Assembly: GCF_017921815.1 (NCBI RefSeq)
Contig: NZ_JAGEMM010000005.1
Coordinates: forward strand, 186,001-250,000
DNA: 64,000 nucleotides
Source: Microvirga antarctica
GTDB taxonomy: Bacteria; Pseudomonadota; Alphaproteobacteria; Rhizobiales; Beijerinckiaceae
Direction of reading: 5' to 3'
Part shown: one piece after another, positions 27,416 through 36,228 of the stretch
How positions within the stretch are numbered: the stretch's first letter is position 1
How the letters are laid out: each line of letters opens with the position of its first letter
Notes under the pieces: model-generated
Seen by the model: the letters and a program-made list of their open reading frames with translations, nothing else
Databases searched by the model: none
What the model was told of the DNA's origin: nothing
Made by a program: the position numbers and the translations under genes

Positions 27416-28360
27416 ATGAAACGCCTTCTTGCCTCCGGCGCGCTTGTCGCGACCGGATTCCTCGTCCATGCCGCACCCGCCTTCGCCCATGTGTCGTTCG
27501 AAACCCCGCGCGCCACCCAGAACACCACCTACAAGGCCGTGCTGCGGGTGCCGCATGGCTGCGCCGGGCAGCCGACCCTGAAAGTCAGCGTGCGGATTCC
27601 CGCCGGCGTCATCGCCGTCAAGCCGATGCCGAAGGCCGGCTGGACCCTCGACACCGTGCAGACGACCTATCCGGCTCCCTACCAGCTCTATGGCAAGCCG
27701 GTGAGCGAGGGCGTCGGCGAGATCGTCTGGTCCGGCTCGCTGGCGGATGCCCATTTCGACGAATTCGTCTTCCAGGCGCGGGTCACCGATGCGGTGGCGC
27801 CCGGCGCCGAGCTCGCCTTTCCGGTCGTCCAGACCTGCGCCAAGGCAAGCGAATCCTGGACCGAGATCACAGCGCCCGGGCAGGATGCGAACGCGTTGAA
27901 GATGCCGGCCCCGACAGTCAGGATCGTCGCCGACGAGACGGCTCCCAAGACGTTCACCGCCGGCACGATCACCGTTCAGCAACCCTGGGCGCGGGCAACG
28001 CCAGCGGGCGCGCAGGTCGGCGGCGGTTATCTGCGGGTCACCAATACGGGCAAGGAGGCCGACCGGCTCATCGGTGGCACCTTCCCGCTGGCCGGCCGCG
28101 TCGAGGTGCATGAAATGTCGATGGCCGACAACATCATGCGGATGAAGCAGATGACCGACGGCCTGACGATCAAGCCCGGCGAATCCGTCGAGCTGAAGCC
28201 CGGCGGTTTCCACCTCATGTTCCTCGACCTGCGCGAGGGTCTGAAGGACGGCCAGGTCCTGTCCGGCACCCTCGTCTTCGAAAAGGCGGGACCGATTGCC
28301 GTCACCTACCAGGTCCGCGGCATGTCGGGTGAGGCCGCCGGCGCTCACGCGCATCACTGA
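27416..28360 (+). CDS. YcnI (DUF1775) - PCu(A)C fusion, periplasmic copper chaperone
   Basis: This 314-residue protein joins two copper-binding modules usually encoded separately. A signal peptide ends AFA, leaving histidine 25 at the mature N-terminus, as in YcnI domains where the N-terminal histidine binds Cu(II). W76 and W105 are candidates for the family's second-shell tryptophan. The second module (about 183-300) is PCu(A)C: H232, M243, H266 and M268 fit the H-X10-M-X21/22-H-X-M copper site in VEVHEMSMADNIMRM and GGFHLMFL. The tail HAHH adds histidines. PCu(A)C loads CuA of cytochrome oxidase together with SCO, which is encoded next. The gene is clearly continuous with no frameshift. Confidence 0.9.
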   Translation: MKRLLASGALVATGFLVHAAPAFAHVSFETPRATQNTTYKAVLRVPHGCAGQPTLKVSVRIPAGVIAVKPMPKAGWTLDTVQTTYPAPYQLYGKPVSEGVGEIVWSGSLADAHFDEFVFQARVTDAVAPGAELAFPVVQTCAKASESWTEITAPGQDANALKMPAPTVRIVADETAPKTFTAGTITVQQPWARATPAGAQVGGGYLRVTNTGKEADRLIGGTFPLAGRVEVHEMSMADNIMRMKQMTDGLTIKPGESVELKPGGFHLMFLDLREGLKDGQVLSGTLVFEKAGPIAVTYQVRGMSGEAAGAHAHH

Positions 28361-28378
28361 GCAGGATCGGACACCATC

Positions 28379-28975
28379 ATGATTCTCAAACGCTCCCTGC
28401 TGCTGCCGCTCAGCGTCTTTCTCGTCGCGGCCCTCATGCTTCTCGGCACCCTCCTGTATCTCGCGCCGGGGGGGAAGATCGCGGCCGCGCGGGTGCCGAT
28501 CGGCGGGCCGTTCACGCTCACGAGCGCGGACGGCAAGGCCTTCTCGAGCGAGAGCCTGAAGGGCAAGCCTTCGGCCCTCTTCTTCGGCTTCACCCATTGC
28601 CCGGAGGTCTGCCCCACGACCCTCTTCGACCTCACGGCCGATCTCGAGGCGATGGGGGCGGATGCCGGCAAGCTCAACGTGGTGTTCGTCTCGGTCGACC
28701 CGGAGCGCGACACGCCGGAACTGATGAAGACCTATCTGTCGTCCTTCGATCCGCGCATCATCGGACTGACGGGAAACGACGCGACGGTCGCCGCCGCCGC
28801 GAAGGAATACAAGGTCTTCTACAAGAAGGTGCCGACCGAGTCGGGCTACACGATGGACCACACGGCGACCATCTTCCTGATGGACCGCAACGGCGATTTC
28901 TTCGGGTCGTCGAATTTCCAGGAACCCGAGGCCACGCGCCGCGACAAGCTCAAGCGGCTGGTCCGCGAAGGCTGA
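28379..28975 (+). CDS. SCO1/SenC family copper chaperone
   Basis: SCO proteins reduce or metallate the CuA centre of cytochrome c oxidase in the periplasm. The 198-residue protein has an N-terminal membrane anchor (residues 8-29). The thioredoxin-like fold carries C74-PEV-C78 and H161 in MDHTATIF, the three copper ligands of the family. The VSVDPERDTPE segment also matches. It follows the YcnI-PCu(A)C fusion by 18 bases and ends the operon, with a strong terminator 17 bases later. Confidence 0.95.
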   Translation: MILKRSLLLPLSVFLVAALMLLGTLLYLAPGGKIAAARVPIGGPFTLTSADGKAFSSESLKGKPSALFFGFTHCPEVCPTTLFDLTADLEAMGADAGKLNVVFVSVDPERDTPELMKTYLSSFDPRIIGLTGNDATVAAAAKEYKVFYKKVPTESGYTMDHTATIFLMDRNGDFFGSSNFQEPEATRRDKLKRLVREG

Positions 28976-28991
28976 TCCCGCGCCAAACGAC

Positions 28992-29024
28992 AAAGCCCCG
29001 ACCGGAAAGGTCGGGGCTTTTTTT
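28992..29024. terminator. intrinsic terminator after the SCO gene
   Basis: AAAGCCCCGACC and GGTCGGGGCTTT form a 12-bp perfect stem around five bases, followed by a run of seven T in total on the plus strand. On the minus strand the hairpin is followed by TTTG and could also stop transcripts from amtB, which ends 78 bases away. Confidence 0.93.
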
Positions 29025-29101
29025 GTTGCGTGCCTCTGGAGGGCTTGTTGGCCGGAGCGCCAAGGGACGCTCCAGCGGGATTTCGACGCGTGTCTGGCGC
29101 C

Positions 29102-30436
29102 TTAGTAGTTGTAGGCGCGCTCGCCGTGCTCGGCGAGATCGAGACCTTCGCGCTCGGCTTCGGGCGACACCCGCAGGCCCACGACCATGTCGACGATCTT
29201 GAAGAGGATCAGCGAACCGATGCCGGTCCATAGCAGGGTCACCACCACGGCGATGATCTGGGTCCAGACCTGGCCGCCGATGGAGTACTCGCCGACGCCG
29301 TAGCCGCCGAGTGCGGGGGCCGCCACGATGCCGGTGCCGATGGCGCCGACGATGCCGCCCACGCCATGGATGCCGAACACGTCGAGCGCGTCGTCATAGC
29401 CCAGCGCATTCTTCACGCCCGTCACGGCGAAGTAGCAGACGACGCCCGCCACGAGACCGAGGACGATCGAGCCCATGGGGCCCGCAAGACCGGCCGCGGG
29501 CGTGATGGCGACGAGGCCCGCCACCGCGCCGGACGCGATGCCGAGCAGCGAGGCCTTGCCCTTGCCGAAGGCTTCCGCCGTCATCCAGGCGAGACCGGCT
29601 GCTGCCGGCGCCAGGATGGTGTTGAGCACGGCAAGCGCCGCGCCGCCGGTGGCCTCGAGGTTGGAGCCGGCATTGAAGCCGAACCAGCCGACCCACAGAA
29701 GGCAGGCGCCCACGAAGGTCAGGGTCAGCGAATGCGGGGCCAGCAGATCCTTGCCGTAGCCGATGCGCTTGCCGACGAGGATGCAGCCGACGAGGCCCGC
29801 GACGCCCGAGTTGATGTGCACGACCGTGCCGCCCGCGAAGTCGAGGGCGCCGAGGCCGAACAGGTAGCCTTCCGAGAACCACACCATGTGGGCGATGGGC
29901 AGGTACACGAAGGTCAGCCACAGGCCGGTGAACAGCAGGATGGCGCTGAACTTCATGCGTTCGGCGAAGGCGCCGACGATGAGGGCCGGCGTGATCGCCG
30001 CGAAGGTGAGCTGGAAGGCGAGGAACGAGAATTCCGGAATCGCCACGCCCTTGGTGAAGGTGTCGGCCGTGCTGTCGGTAGTGACGCCGGCCAGGAAGGC
30101 CTTGGAGAAGCCGCCGATGATGGCCCCGAGGCTGCCGGGGCCGGACGTGAAGGCCAGCGAGTAGCCGTAGAAGACCCACAGGATCGACACCAGGCTGAAC
30201 ACCGCGAAGACCTGGGTCAGCAGGGAGAGCATGTTCTTGGTGCGCACGAGGCCGCCGTAGAACAGCGCAAGGCCCGGGATCGTCATGAGGATGACGAGGA
30301 TGGTCGAGACGAGCATCCAGGCGGTGTCGCCCTTGTTGACGGTGGGGGCTACGGCATCCTGCGCGAGGGCCGGCTCGAATGCGAGCAGGCAAAGCCCGGC
30401 GCCTCCGAGGATGGTTGCGAGAAGACGACGATTCAT
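29102..30436 (-). CDS. amtB: ammonium transporter AmtB
   Basis: AmtB is the trimeric ammonium channel of the inner membrane, blocked by GlnK when nitrogen is plentiful. The 444-residue protein has a signal peptide ending ALAQ and eleven hydrophobic helices. Conserved segments include FYGGLVRTKNMLS, GGTVVHINSGVAGLVG (first pore histidine) and DALDVFGIHGVGGIVG (second pore histidine). The polar tail ends ERAYNY. The ATG at 30436 starts the signal peptide; the open frame upstream of it overlaps glnK and is not used. It follows glnK by 49 bases. Confidence 0.96.
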   Translation of the reverse strand: MNRRLLATILGGAGLCLLAFEPALAQDAVAPTVNKGDTAWMLVSTILVILMTIPGLALFYGGLVRTKNMLSLLTQVFAVFSLVSILWVFYGYSLAFTSGPGSLGAIIGGFSKAFLAGVTTDSTADTFTKGVAIPEFSFLAFQLTFAAITPALIVGAFAERMKFSAILLFTGLWLTFVYLPIAHMVWFSEGYLFGLGALDFAGGTVVHINSGVAGLVGCILVGKRIGYGKDLLAPHSLTLTFVGACLLWVGWFGFNAGSNLEATGGAALAVLNTILAPAAAGLAWMTAEAFGKGKASLLGIASGAVAGLVAITPAAGLAGPMGSIVLGLVAGVVCYFAVTGVKNALGYDDALDVFGIHGVGGIVGAIGTGIVAAPALGGYGVGEYSIGGQVWTQIIAVVVTLLWTGIGSLILFKIVDMVVGLRVSPEAEREGLDLAEHGERAYNY

Positions 30437-30485
30437 CGGATTGAAACTCCGGCAGAAGGACAGGCGGGATGAGGGGAAAGCGGTC

Positions 30486-30824
30486 TCAGAGAGCGTCGAC
30501 ATCGGTCTCGCCCGTGCGGATGCGAACCGCCTTTTCCAGCGACAGGACGAAGATCTTGCCGTCGCCGATCTGGCCGGTGCGGGCAGACGCGATGATCGCG
30601 TCGATCACGCTGGGAACCAGATCGCTGGCTACCGCCACCTCGATCTTCAGCTTCGGCAGGAAGCTCACGGCGTATTCGGCCCCGCGATAGATTTCGGTGT
30701 GGCCCTTCTGTCGTCCGTAGCCCTTTACCTCGGTCACGGTGAGGCCGTGGACGCCGAGCGCGGTCAGCGCATCGCGCACCTCGTCCAGCTTGAACGGCTT
30801 GATGACCGCCATCACGATTTTCAT
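30486..30824 (-). CDS. glnK: nitrogen regulatory PII protein GlnK
   Basis: PII proteins sense 2-oxoglutarate and ATP/ADP and are uridylylated in nitrogen limitation. This 112-residue copy begins MKIVMAVIKPFKLDEVRDAL. It has the T-loop uridylylation tyrosine Y51 in YRGAEYAV and the C-loop signature TGQIGDGKIFV. It is called GlnK, not GlnB, because it precedes amtB in the same operon and a sigma-54 promoter lies upstream. Confidence 0.95.
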   Translation of the reverse strand: MKIVMAVIKPFKLDEVRDALTALGVHGLTVTEVKGYGRQKGHTEIYRGAEYAVSFLPKLKIEVAVASDLVPSVIDAIIASARTGQIGDGKIFVLSLEKAVRIRTGETDVDAL

Positions 30825-30930
30825 GGGTTATGCCCCCTTAGTGGCGTAGGCCCGAGCCCGTCTTCTGGCGCGCTCAAAGCCCCGGTTTCCTGATCAACTC
30901 CCGCCGCAAGGCGGGTATCGCACCACTCAA

Positions 30931-30946
30931 AGCAAGAATGATGCCA
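30931..30946 (-). promoter_or_regulatory. sigma-54 (RpoN) promoter of glnK-amtB
   Basis: Read on the minus strand the sequence is TGGCATCATTCTTGCT. It matches the sigma-54 pattern TGGCAC-N5-TTGCW at all but one informative position, with the invariant GG and GC exactly spaced. It ends about 107 bases upstream of the glnK start. An NtrC-activated promoter is standard for this operon. Confidence 0.78.
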
Positions 30947-31030
30947 AACCTTAGGAATCCGGCCCCACCTTCTCCTGCCTATCAAACAGGCAGGAGCCAA
31001 AGGATCGTTCGCGGTCAGTCTGCTTAAAAA

Positions 31031-31900
31031 TCAGGCAGGCCGGAGGCGGCGATCCCGGATCAAGCCTTCCTGCGCCACCGAGGCCACCAGGGTGCCGTCC
31101 TGCTTGAAGATCGAGCCACGGGAAAAGCCTCGCGCGCCCGACGCGCTCGGCGTGTCCTGCGCATAGAGCAGCCATTCGTCGGCCCGGAACGGCCGGTGAA
31201 ACCACAGCGCGTGGTCGAGGCTGGCGGCCTGGATGGCCTTGTCGAACACCGTCTCGCCGTGGGGCATCAGGGAGGTGTCGAGCAGCGTCATGTCGGACGC
31301 GTAGGCCAGCACCGCCTGATGAATCGACGGATCGTCCGGCAGCGGCTGGGTGGCGCGGATCCAGACATGGAAGATCGGCGGCATCGGATCCTTGGACATG
31401 TAGCGCTGCAACTCGACGGGGCGCATCTCGATGGGCCGCTCGCGCTCGTAATAGGTCCGCATCGGCTCCGGCATCGCCGCCACCAGCTGCTGCTGCATGG
31501 TCTCCTCGTTGGGGAGCGAGTCGGGTCCGGGAACATCGGGCATCGGCGCCTGGTGATCGAATCCCGGCTCCTCGATCTGGAACGAGGCCGACATGGAAAA
31601 GATCGCGTTGCCGTGCTGGATCGCCACCACCCGCCGGGTGGTGAAGCTGCCGCCGTCGCGGATCCGGTCGACCTCGTAGATGATCGGCACCTTGGGGTCG
31701 CCCGGCAGCATGAAATAGCCGTGCAGCGAATGGGGTTGGCGGCCCTCGACGGTGCGGCTTGCCGCCACCAGCGCCTGGCCGATCACCTGTCCGCCGAACA
31801 CCCGCTGCCAGCCGACTTTCGGACTCTGGCCGCGAAACAGGTTGAGCTCGAGTTGCTCGAGGTCGAGGATGGAGAGGAGATTGTCGACGGCGCTGGGCAT
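31031..31900 (-). CDS. tesB: acyl-CoA thioesterase II
   Basis: TesB hydrolyses medium- and long-chain acyl-CoA. The 289-residue protein is a double hotdog. The first half starts LLSILDLEQLELNLFRG and has FGGQVIGQALVAA and DGGSFTTRRV. The second contains ASDMTLLDTSLMPHG, SLDHALWFHRPFRADEWLLY and GSIFKQDGTLVASVAQEGL. I chose the ATG at 31900 (MPSAVDNLL) because this gives the normal family length; the frame upstream is antisense to ccmC. It faces ccmC divergently over 168 bases, which is one of the two proposed inversion junctions. Confidence 0.95.
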   Translation of the reverse strand: MPSAVDNLLSILDLEQLELNLFRGQSPKVGWQRVFGGQVIGQALVAASRTVEGRQPHSLHGYFMLPGDPKVPIIYEVDRIRDGGSFTTRRVVAIQHGNAIFSMSASFQIEEPGFDHQAPMPDVPGPDSLPNEETMQQQLVAAMPEPMRTYYERERPIEMRPVELQRYMSKDPMPPIFHVWIRATQPLPDDPSIHQAVLAYASDMTLLDTSLMPHGETVFDKAIQAASLDHALWFHRPFRADEWLLYAQDTPSASGARGFSRGSIFKQDGTLVASVAQEGLIRDRRLRPA

Positions 31901-32068
31901 CTCGGCGGTCCTTAGCTGTGGTGGCCATCCATCAAAGACAGGCGAGCCCTGGTCAAGCCTGACCCGGACCGAACCGGGAGGGAAGCAGAAAACGCAATGC
32001 GCCTGCCGCGCTGCCTTGCGGCAATCCTCGCATTGCGGGCGGGCCGGCCTCCCGCTACATCCAAGCGC

Positions 32069-32809
32069 ATGATCCGCGAACTTGCCAATCCGACCCGTTT
32101 CATGGGCCTCAGCGGCCGGCTTCTGCCGTGGCTTGCCGCCGCGTCGGCGCTGCTGCTGGCCTTCGGCCTGTATCTGGTCTGGTTCGTGTCGCCTGCGGAT
32201 TACCAGCAGGGCGACACCGTCCGCATCATGTACATCCACGTGCCGGCCGCCTGGCTCGGGCTCTTCTTCTACGTGATCATGGTGGCGTCCGCCCTGGGCA
32301 CGCTGGTCTGGCGCCATCCGCTGGCGGATGTGTCGCAAAAGGCCGCCGCTCCCATCGGGGCCGCCTTCACGCTGATCTGCCTCGTCACCGGCTCCCTGTG
32401 GGGCAAGCCCATGTGGGGCACCTATTGGCAATGGGATGCGCGGCTCACCTCGATGCTCGTGATGCTGCTGATCTATGGCGGCATTCTGGCCCTCTGGCGC
32501 GCCGTCGAGGAGCCCAACCGGGCCGCGCGAGCGGTCTCGATCCTCACCCTGGTGGGCGCCGTCAACGTGCCCATCGTGAAATTCTCGGTGGATTGGTGGA
32601 ACACCCTCCACCAGCCGGCCTCGGTGTTCCGCCTGGGCGGACCGACGATCCACGCCTCCATGCTGATCCCCCTGCTGGTCATGGCGCTCGCCTTCACGTT
32701 GCTCGGGCTGGCCCTGCACCTCTCGGGCATCCGCACGGAAATCCTGCGGCGGCGGGTCCGCACCCTCACCATCCTCGAGGCCGAACGCCTCGACGCACAG
32801 GCGGCCTGA
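32069..32809 (+). CDS. ccmC: haem exporter / cytochrome c maturation protein CcmC
   Basis: CcmC passes haem to CcmE in cytochrome c maturation system I. The 246-residue protein has six membrane helices and the tryptophan-rich periplasmic segment GTYWQWDARLTSMLV of the haem-handling family. Two periplasmic histidines, in MYIHVPAAW and NTLHQPAS, match the haem ligands. The ATG at 32069 (MIRELANPTRF) gives the usual length. ccmD and ccmG follow directly, but ccmA and ccmB are not upstream; they lie 14 kb away on the other strand (46245-47551). Confidence 0.95.
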   Translation: MIRELANPTRFMGLSGRLLPWLAAASALLLAFGLYLVWFVSPADYQQGDTVRIMYIHVPAAWLGLFFYVIMVASALGTLVWRHPLADVSQKAAAPIGAAFTLICLVTGSLWGKPMWGTYWQWDARLTSMLVMLLIYGGILALWRAVEEPNRAARAVSILTLVGAVNVPIVKFSVDWWNTLHQPASVFRLGGPTIHASMLIPLLVMALAFTLLGLALHLSGIRTEILRRRVRTLTILEAERLDAQAA

Positions 32810-32812
32810 GCC

Positions 32813-32971
32813 ATGTCCCACGGGGTTTTCATCGTCGGCGCCTATGCGATCACGGGCCTCGTGGTGGCGGCGCTGATTGTCCGGGCGGTGGTGGATGCCC
32901 GCCTCCAGCAGCGGGCGCTCGCCGCGCTCGAGGCCCGCGGCGCCGGACGCCGGTCGGGACCGCGACCATGA
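32813..32971 (+). CDS. ccmD: haem exporter subunit CcmD
   Basis: CcmD is a small membrane protein that releases holo-CcmE from CcmABC. The 52-residue product MSHGVFIVGAYAITGLV... has one transmembrane helix (about residues 5-24) followed by a basic cytoplasmic tail with LQQRALAALEARGA, the typical CcmD layout (a tyrosine in the helix, arginines after it). It starts three bases after ccmC and its stop overlaps the ccmG start as ATGA. Confidence 0.9.
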   Translation: MSHGVFIVGAYAITGLVVAALIVRAVVDARLQQRALAALEARGAGRRSGPRP

Positions 32972-33558
32972 CGGAGATCGCCCCGCTGGCCGAGGAGGCC
33001 AGGCCCCGCCGGCGGCTTTTGGTCCTGCTGCCCGTCCTCGTGTTTGTCGGCCTTGCGCTGCTCTTCGTGTTTCGCCTTGGCGGCGGCGACCCTTCTCAGG
33101 TGCCGTCCGCCCTCATCGGCCGCCCCGCGCCCGTCTTCGCGCTCGCCCCCCTCGAGGGCCTGCTCTCGGACGGCAAGCCGGTCCCCGGCCTGACGGACGC
33201 GGATCTCAAGGGCCGGACCACCATCGTCAATGTCTGGGCCTCCTGGTGCGGCCCATGCCGGCAGGAGCATCCGCTGCTGATGGACCTCGCCCGCGACCCC
33301 GCCGTGCGCGTCGTGGGCATCAACCAGCGCGACAACCCGGACAATGCCCGCCGCTTTCTCGGCGCGCTGGGCAATCCGTTTGCGGCCGTCGGCACCGATC
33401 CGAAGGGCCGCGCTTCCATCGATTGGGGCGTCTACGGCGTCCCCGAGACCTTCATCGTCGGCCCGGACGGCACCATCCGCCACAAGCAGATCGGGCCGTT
33501 GACGCCGGAGAATATTTCGGGATTCAAGGCGGTACTGGCGAAGGTCGCCGCCCCCTGA
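32968..33558 (+). CDS. ccmG: thiol:disulfide interchange protein CcmG (DsbE)
   Basis: CcmG reduces apocytochrome c cysteines so that haem can attach. The 196-residue protein has an N-terminal membrane anchor (about 16-36), then a thioredoxin fold with active site WCGPC (C94 and C97) and the cis-proline in GVPETF. The GVYGVPET segment identifies the CcmG/DsbE branch. It is the last ccm gene in this segment and meets yaiI tail to tail with seven bases between. Confidence 0.95.
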   Translation: MTEIAPLAEEARPRRRLLVLLPVLVFVGLALLFVFRLGGGDPSQVPSALIGRPAPVFALAPLEGLLSDGKPVPGLTDADLKGRTTIVNVWASWCGPCRQEHPLLMDLARDPAVRVVGINQRDNPDNARRFLGALGNPFAAVGTDPKGRASIDWGVYGVPETFIVGPDGTIRHKQIGPLTPENISGFKAVLAKVAAP

Positions 33559-33565
33559 CTCGGTG

Positions 33566-34057
33566 TTAGGCACCGCCGAGACTGGTGAACCCCGCTCGTT
33601 TCAACCGCACAATCGCAACGTCCAGGGCGCCCAGAAACGCCGAGCGATCCTTCGGGGAAAACGGTTTCGGACCGCCGGTGACGTCGCCCATGGCCCGCAG
33701 GTCCTCCATCAGGTTGCGGGTGGCCAGCGCCATGCCGACGGAATTTTGCGTGAAGGGGCGACCCGTGGGGCCTATCACGTCGGCGCCGGCCTGGACGCAG
33801 CGGCTGGCGAGCGGAATATCGGCCGTGATCACGATGGCGCCGCGCCCGGCGCGCTGCGCGATCCAGTCATCGGCCGCGTCAAACCCGTCGCTCACCACCA
33901 CCCGCTCGATCAGCGGGTCGCGCGGGACGGTCAGAAAACTGTTGGCCACCACGAACACCTTGACGCGATGACGCTCGGCCACCTTGTAGATTTCGGGCTT
34001 TACCGGGCACGCATCCGCGTCCACGTAGATTTCGATGGCCACGGGCGTCGCCGTCAT
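33566..34057 (-). CDS. YaiI/YqxD family protein (UPF0178, DUF188)
   Basis: The 163-residue protein belongs to a PIN-like family of unknown function. It carries the family N-terminus [15 protein letters not shown] with three acidic residues in a likely metal site, VVANSFL in the middle, and ADIPLA and [10 protein letters not shown] near the end. A nuclease role has been suggested from the fold only. It lies between ccmG and the adenylate cyclase gene and has no obvious operon partner. Confidence 0.88.
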   Translation of the reverse strand: MTATPVAIEIYVDADACPVKPEIYKVAERHRVKVFVVANSFLTVPRDPLIERVVVSDGFDAADDWIAQRAGRGAIVITADIPLASRCVQAGADVIGPTGRPFTQNSVGMALATRNLMEDLRAMGDVTGGPKPFSPKDRSAFLGALDVAIVRLKRAGFTSLGGA

Positions 34058-34163
34058 TGATCATCAATTCCTGTCATTGGGCACTGTTTCGCCCAAATCC
34101 AATGACACGTCGCGCAATTCGAGGCGAGGGTCCACCGGACGTGAGAAAGCAATCCCCATCGTG

Positions 34164-35546
34164 ATGTCCGAGGATTCGCCGCCCCGCAGGGGCAGCCTGC
34201 GGCCGCGCGTGGCCTCCGCCTGGAGCTCCTTCCGGCATCTGCGCACGACCCATCAGCTCAGCGAGGCCACTTACCGCCTGATTCGCGAGGCGGATGTGGC
34301 GGCCCTTCGTCGGGCAGGCCTCGCCCGCATCGTCGTGGCGGCCCTGCTGTTCCTGTCGGTGGTGCTCGCGACCGCAAGCCTCGACATCACCGGCCCTGCC
34401 GCCATGAAGCAGATCCGCGCCGCTGAGCTCACCCTCGTGCTCTTCGGCGCGCTTGGCTGGCTCGGCGGGCTTCTGGCAGCGCGGCGGATTGCCGTGCGCA
34501 AACTGCCGGCGATCACGGCAAGCCTCGATGCCCTCCTGGTGCTGGGCAACCTCGCCTACAGCCATTGGGGCATCGGCCTTGGCGGCGAGTTCTTTGCCAT
34601 TTTCCCGGTCGCCTGGGTGGTGCCCATCACCATGGCGGCGGCGGCCATCCACTATCAGCCGCGCCTGCAGGTCTATGTGGCGGCCGTCTATGTGATTGGC
34701 CTCTCGGTGCTGGCCTTCAGCGAGGGCGTGTCGCCGCCCGGGGAGCGCAGCGCGGAGCTGGCGCAGCTGGCCGGGTTCTTCTCGCCGCAATCGAACCTCA
34801 TTCGGATCGTGATGGTGTTTGCCGCCGCCCTGATCCTGATCCTGGTGGCGCGGCAGGGCCGCCTGCTGCTGGAGCGGGCCGTGCGTGAGACGACCCTGCG
34901 GGTCAGCCTCACCCGCTATCTGCCGCGCGAACTCGCACCGATCCTGTCCGATCGCACCTTCGACGACCTGCGGGCCGGACAGCGCATTTCGGCGACGCTG
35001 CTCTTTGTTGATATCCGGGCCTCCTCAAGCTTCGGCGAGAGCATGGATCCGGCGCGGCTTGCCATCTTCATCTCGTCGTTTCGCCGCCGGGTCGTCAGGG
35101 CCGCAACCCAGCACGGGGGGATGATCGACAAGTTCACCGGGGACGGCGCGCTGATCCTGTTCGGCGTGCCGGCAGCGGGTCCCGACGACGCGACGCGCGC
35201 GCTTGCCTGCGGCCGTACGCTTCTCGAACTGGTGCGGCGCTGGAACGCCAAGCGCAACTTCGAGCCCGCCCTGCGGATTGGCATCGGGATTCATACGGGA
35301 GAAATGTTCTGCGGTGTCGTGGGCGATGACGACCGGCTCGAATTCACCGTTCTGGGCGAGACCGTCAACACGGCGGCGCGCATCGAGCAGGCCACGAAGA
35401 ACGTCGATTGCGACTGCCTCGCGTCGTGGGATGTGGTCGCGGCCGCCGGCGAGGAAGCCCTGTGGCACGTGGTCGAATGCGAGCCCCTCCCCGGGGTCAG
35501 CCGCAAGCTCGTGCTGCTGACGCCGAATGCCGAGGAGCGGGTCTAG
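34164..35546 (+). CDS. membrane-bound class III adenylate/guanylate cyclase
   Basis: The 460-residue protein has five to six hydrophobic helices in residues 51-230 and then a class III nucleotide cyclase domain (about 270-450). The metal-binding aspartates are in LLFVDIRA (D283) and DKFTGDGAL (D327). A transition-state segment FTVLGETVNTAARIE follows, with the asparagine and arginine in the expected places. The substrate-specifying positions suggest adenylate cyclase but reading alone cannot settle cAMP versus cGMP. I use the ATG at 34164 (GTG at 34161 is also in frame). Its product could feed the cNMP-binding protein encoded at 21542, though they are not linked. Confidence 0.88.
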   Translation: MSEDSPPRRGSLRPRVASAWSSFRHLRTTHQLSEATYRLIREADVAALRRAGLARIVVAALLFLSVVLATASLDITGPAAMKQIRAAELTLVLFGALGWLGGLLAARRIAVRKLPAITASLDALLVLGNLAYSHWGIGLGGEFFAIFPVAWVVPITMAAAAIHYQPRLQVYVAAVYVIGLSVLAFSEGVSPPGERSAELAQLAGFFSPQSNLIRIVMVFAAALILILVARQGRLLLERAVRETTLRVSLTRYLPRELAPILSDRTFDDLRAGQRISATLLFVDIRASSSFGESMDPARLAIFISSFRRRVVRAATQHGGMIDKFTGDGALILFGVPAAGPDDATRALACGRTLLELVRRWNAKRNFEPALRIGIGIHTGEMFCGVVGDDDRLEFTVLGETVNTAARIEQATKNVDCDCLASWDVVAAAGEEALWHVVECEPLPGVSRKLVLLTPNAEERV

Positions 35547-35577
35547 ACTGACGCGACAGGGTCGTCTCGAAAGCGGC

Positions 35578-36171
35578 TCAGGCTTCCTTCTTGCTGGCGT
35601 CGTAGCGCAGCAGAAGCGGGGTCTGGGCGAGCGCGAAGACGATCGTCAGCGGCATGATGCCCAGCACCTTGAAGCTGACCCAGAAATCCGTCGTCTGGGT
35701 CCGCCAGACGATTTCGTTGAGGATCGCCAGGGCGAAGAAGAACAACGCCCAGCGGAAGGTCAGCTTGCGCCAGCCCTCCTCGGTCAGCTCGAACACGCTG
35801 TCGAGGACGATCTGCAGCAGGTTCTTGCGAAAATAGAGGCCGCCCAGGAGGATCACGCCGAACAGGGTGTTGACGATAGTGGGCTTCAATTTGATGAAGA
35901 TCTCGTTGTGCAGGGCAAGCGTCAGGCCGCCGAAGACCAGCACCACGACCCCCGACACCATCGGCATGATCGGCAGCTTGCGCGTCAGCGCGTAGCTGAT
36001 GGCGAGCGCGATCAGGGTGGCGACGATGAACAGGCCGGTCGCCACATAAATGCGCTGATCGTCCCCATAGCCGAACCGGCCCGAATAGGCATTGGCGACG
36101 AAGAACAGCGCCAGGGGCCCGAGTTCGAGGACGAGTTTGAGGAGCGGCGGAAGGCGTTTCTGATCGGTCAT
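35578..36171 (-). CDS. yciB: inner membrane septation protein YciB (IspZ)
   Basis: YciB is a membrane protein linked to septation and cell-envelope integrity. The 197-residue protein has five to six helices and the family segments [38 protein letters not shown] and [14 protein letters not shown]. The ATG at 36171 ([12 protein letters not shown]) removes a non-conserved extension of the open frame. It lies downstream of ftsY in the same direction, the standard alphaproteobacterial pairing. Confidence 0.93.
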   Translation of the reverse strand: MTDQKRLPPLLKLVLELGPLALFFVANAYSGRFGYGDDQRIYVATGLFIVATLIALAISYALTRKLPIMPMVSGVVVLVFGGLTLALHNEIFIKLKPTIVNTLFGVILLGGLYFRKNLLQIVLDSVFELTEEGWRKLTFRWALFFFALAILNEIVWRTQTTDFWVSFKVLGIMPLTIVFALAQTPLLLRYDASKKEA

Positions 36172-36228
36172 GAGGTGTCTTCTAGCCCATTGTCGACGAA
36201 AAGGTGGCGGGTTTTCGGCACCCGCCAA

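Noticed and set aside
30972..30996. Terminator of tesB at a nine-bp hairpin (CTCCTGCCT/AGGCAGGAG)
   Set aside because: The stem is perfect but no T run follows on either strand, so I do not call it a terminator; it might be a structural repeat.
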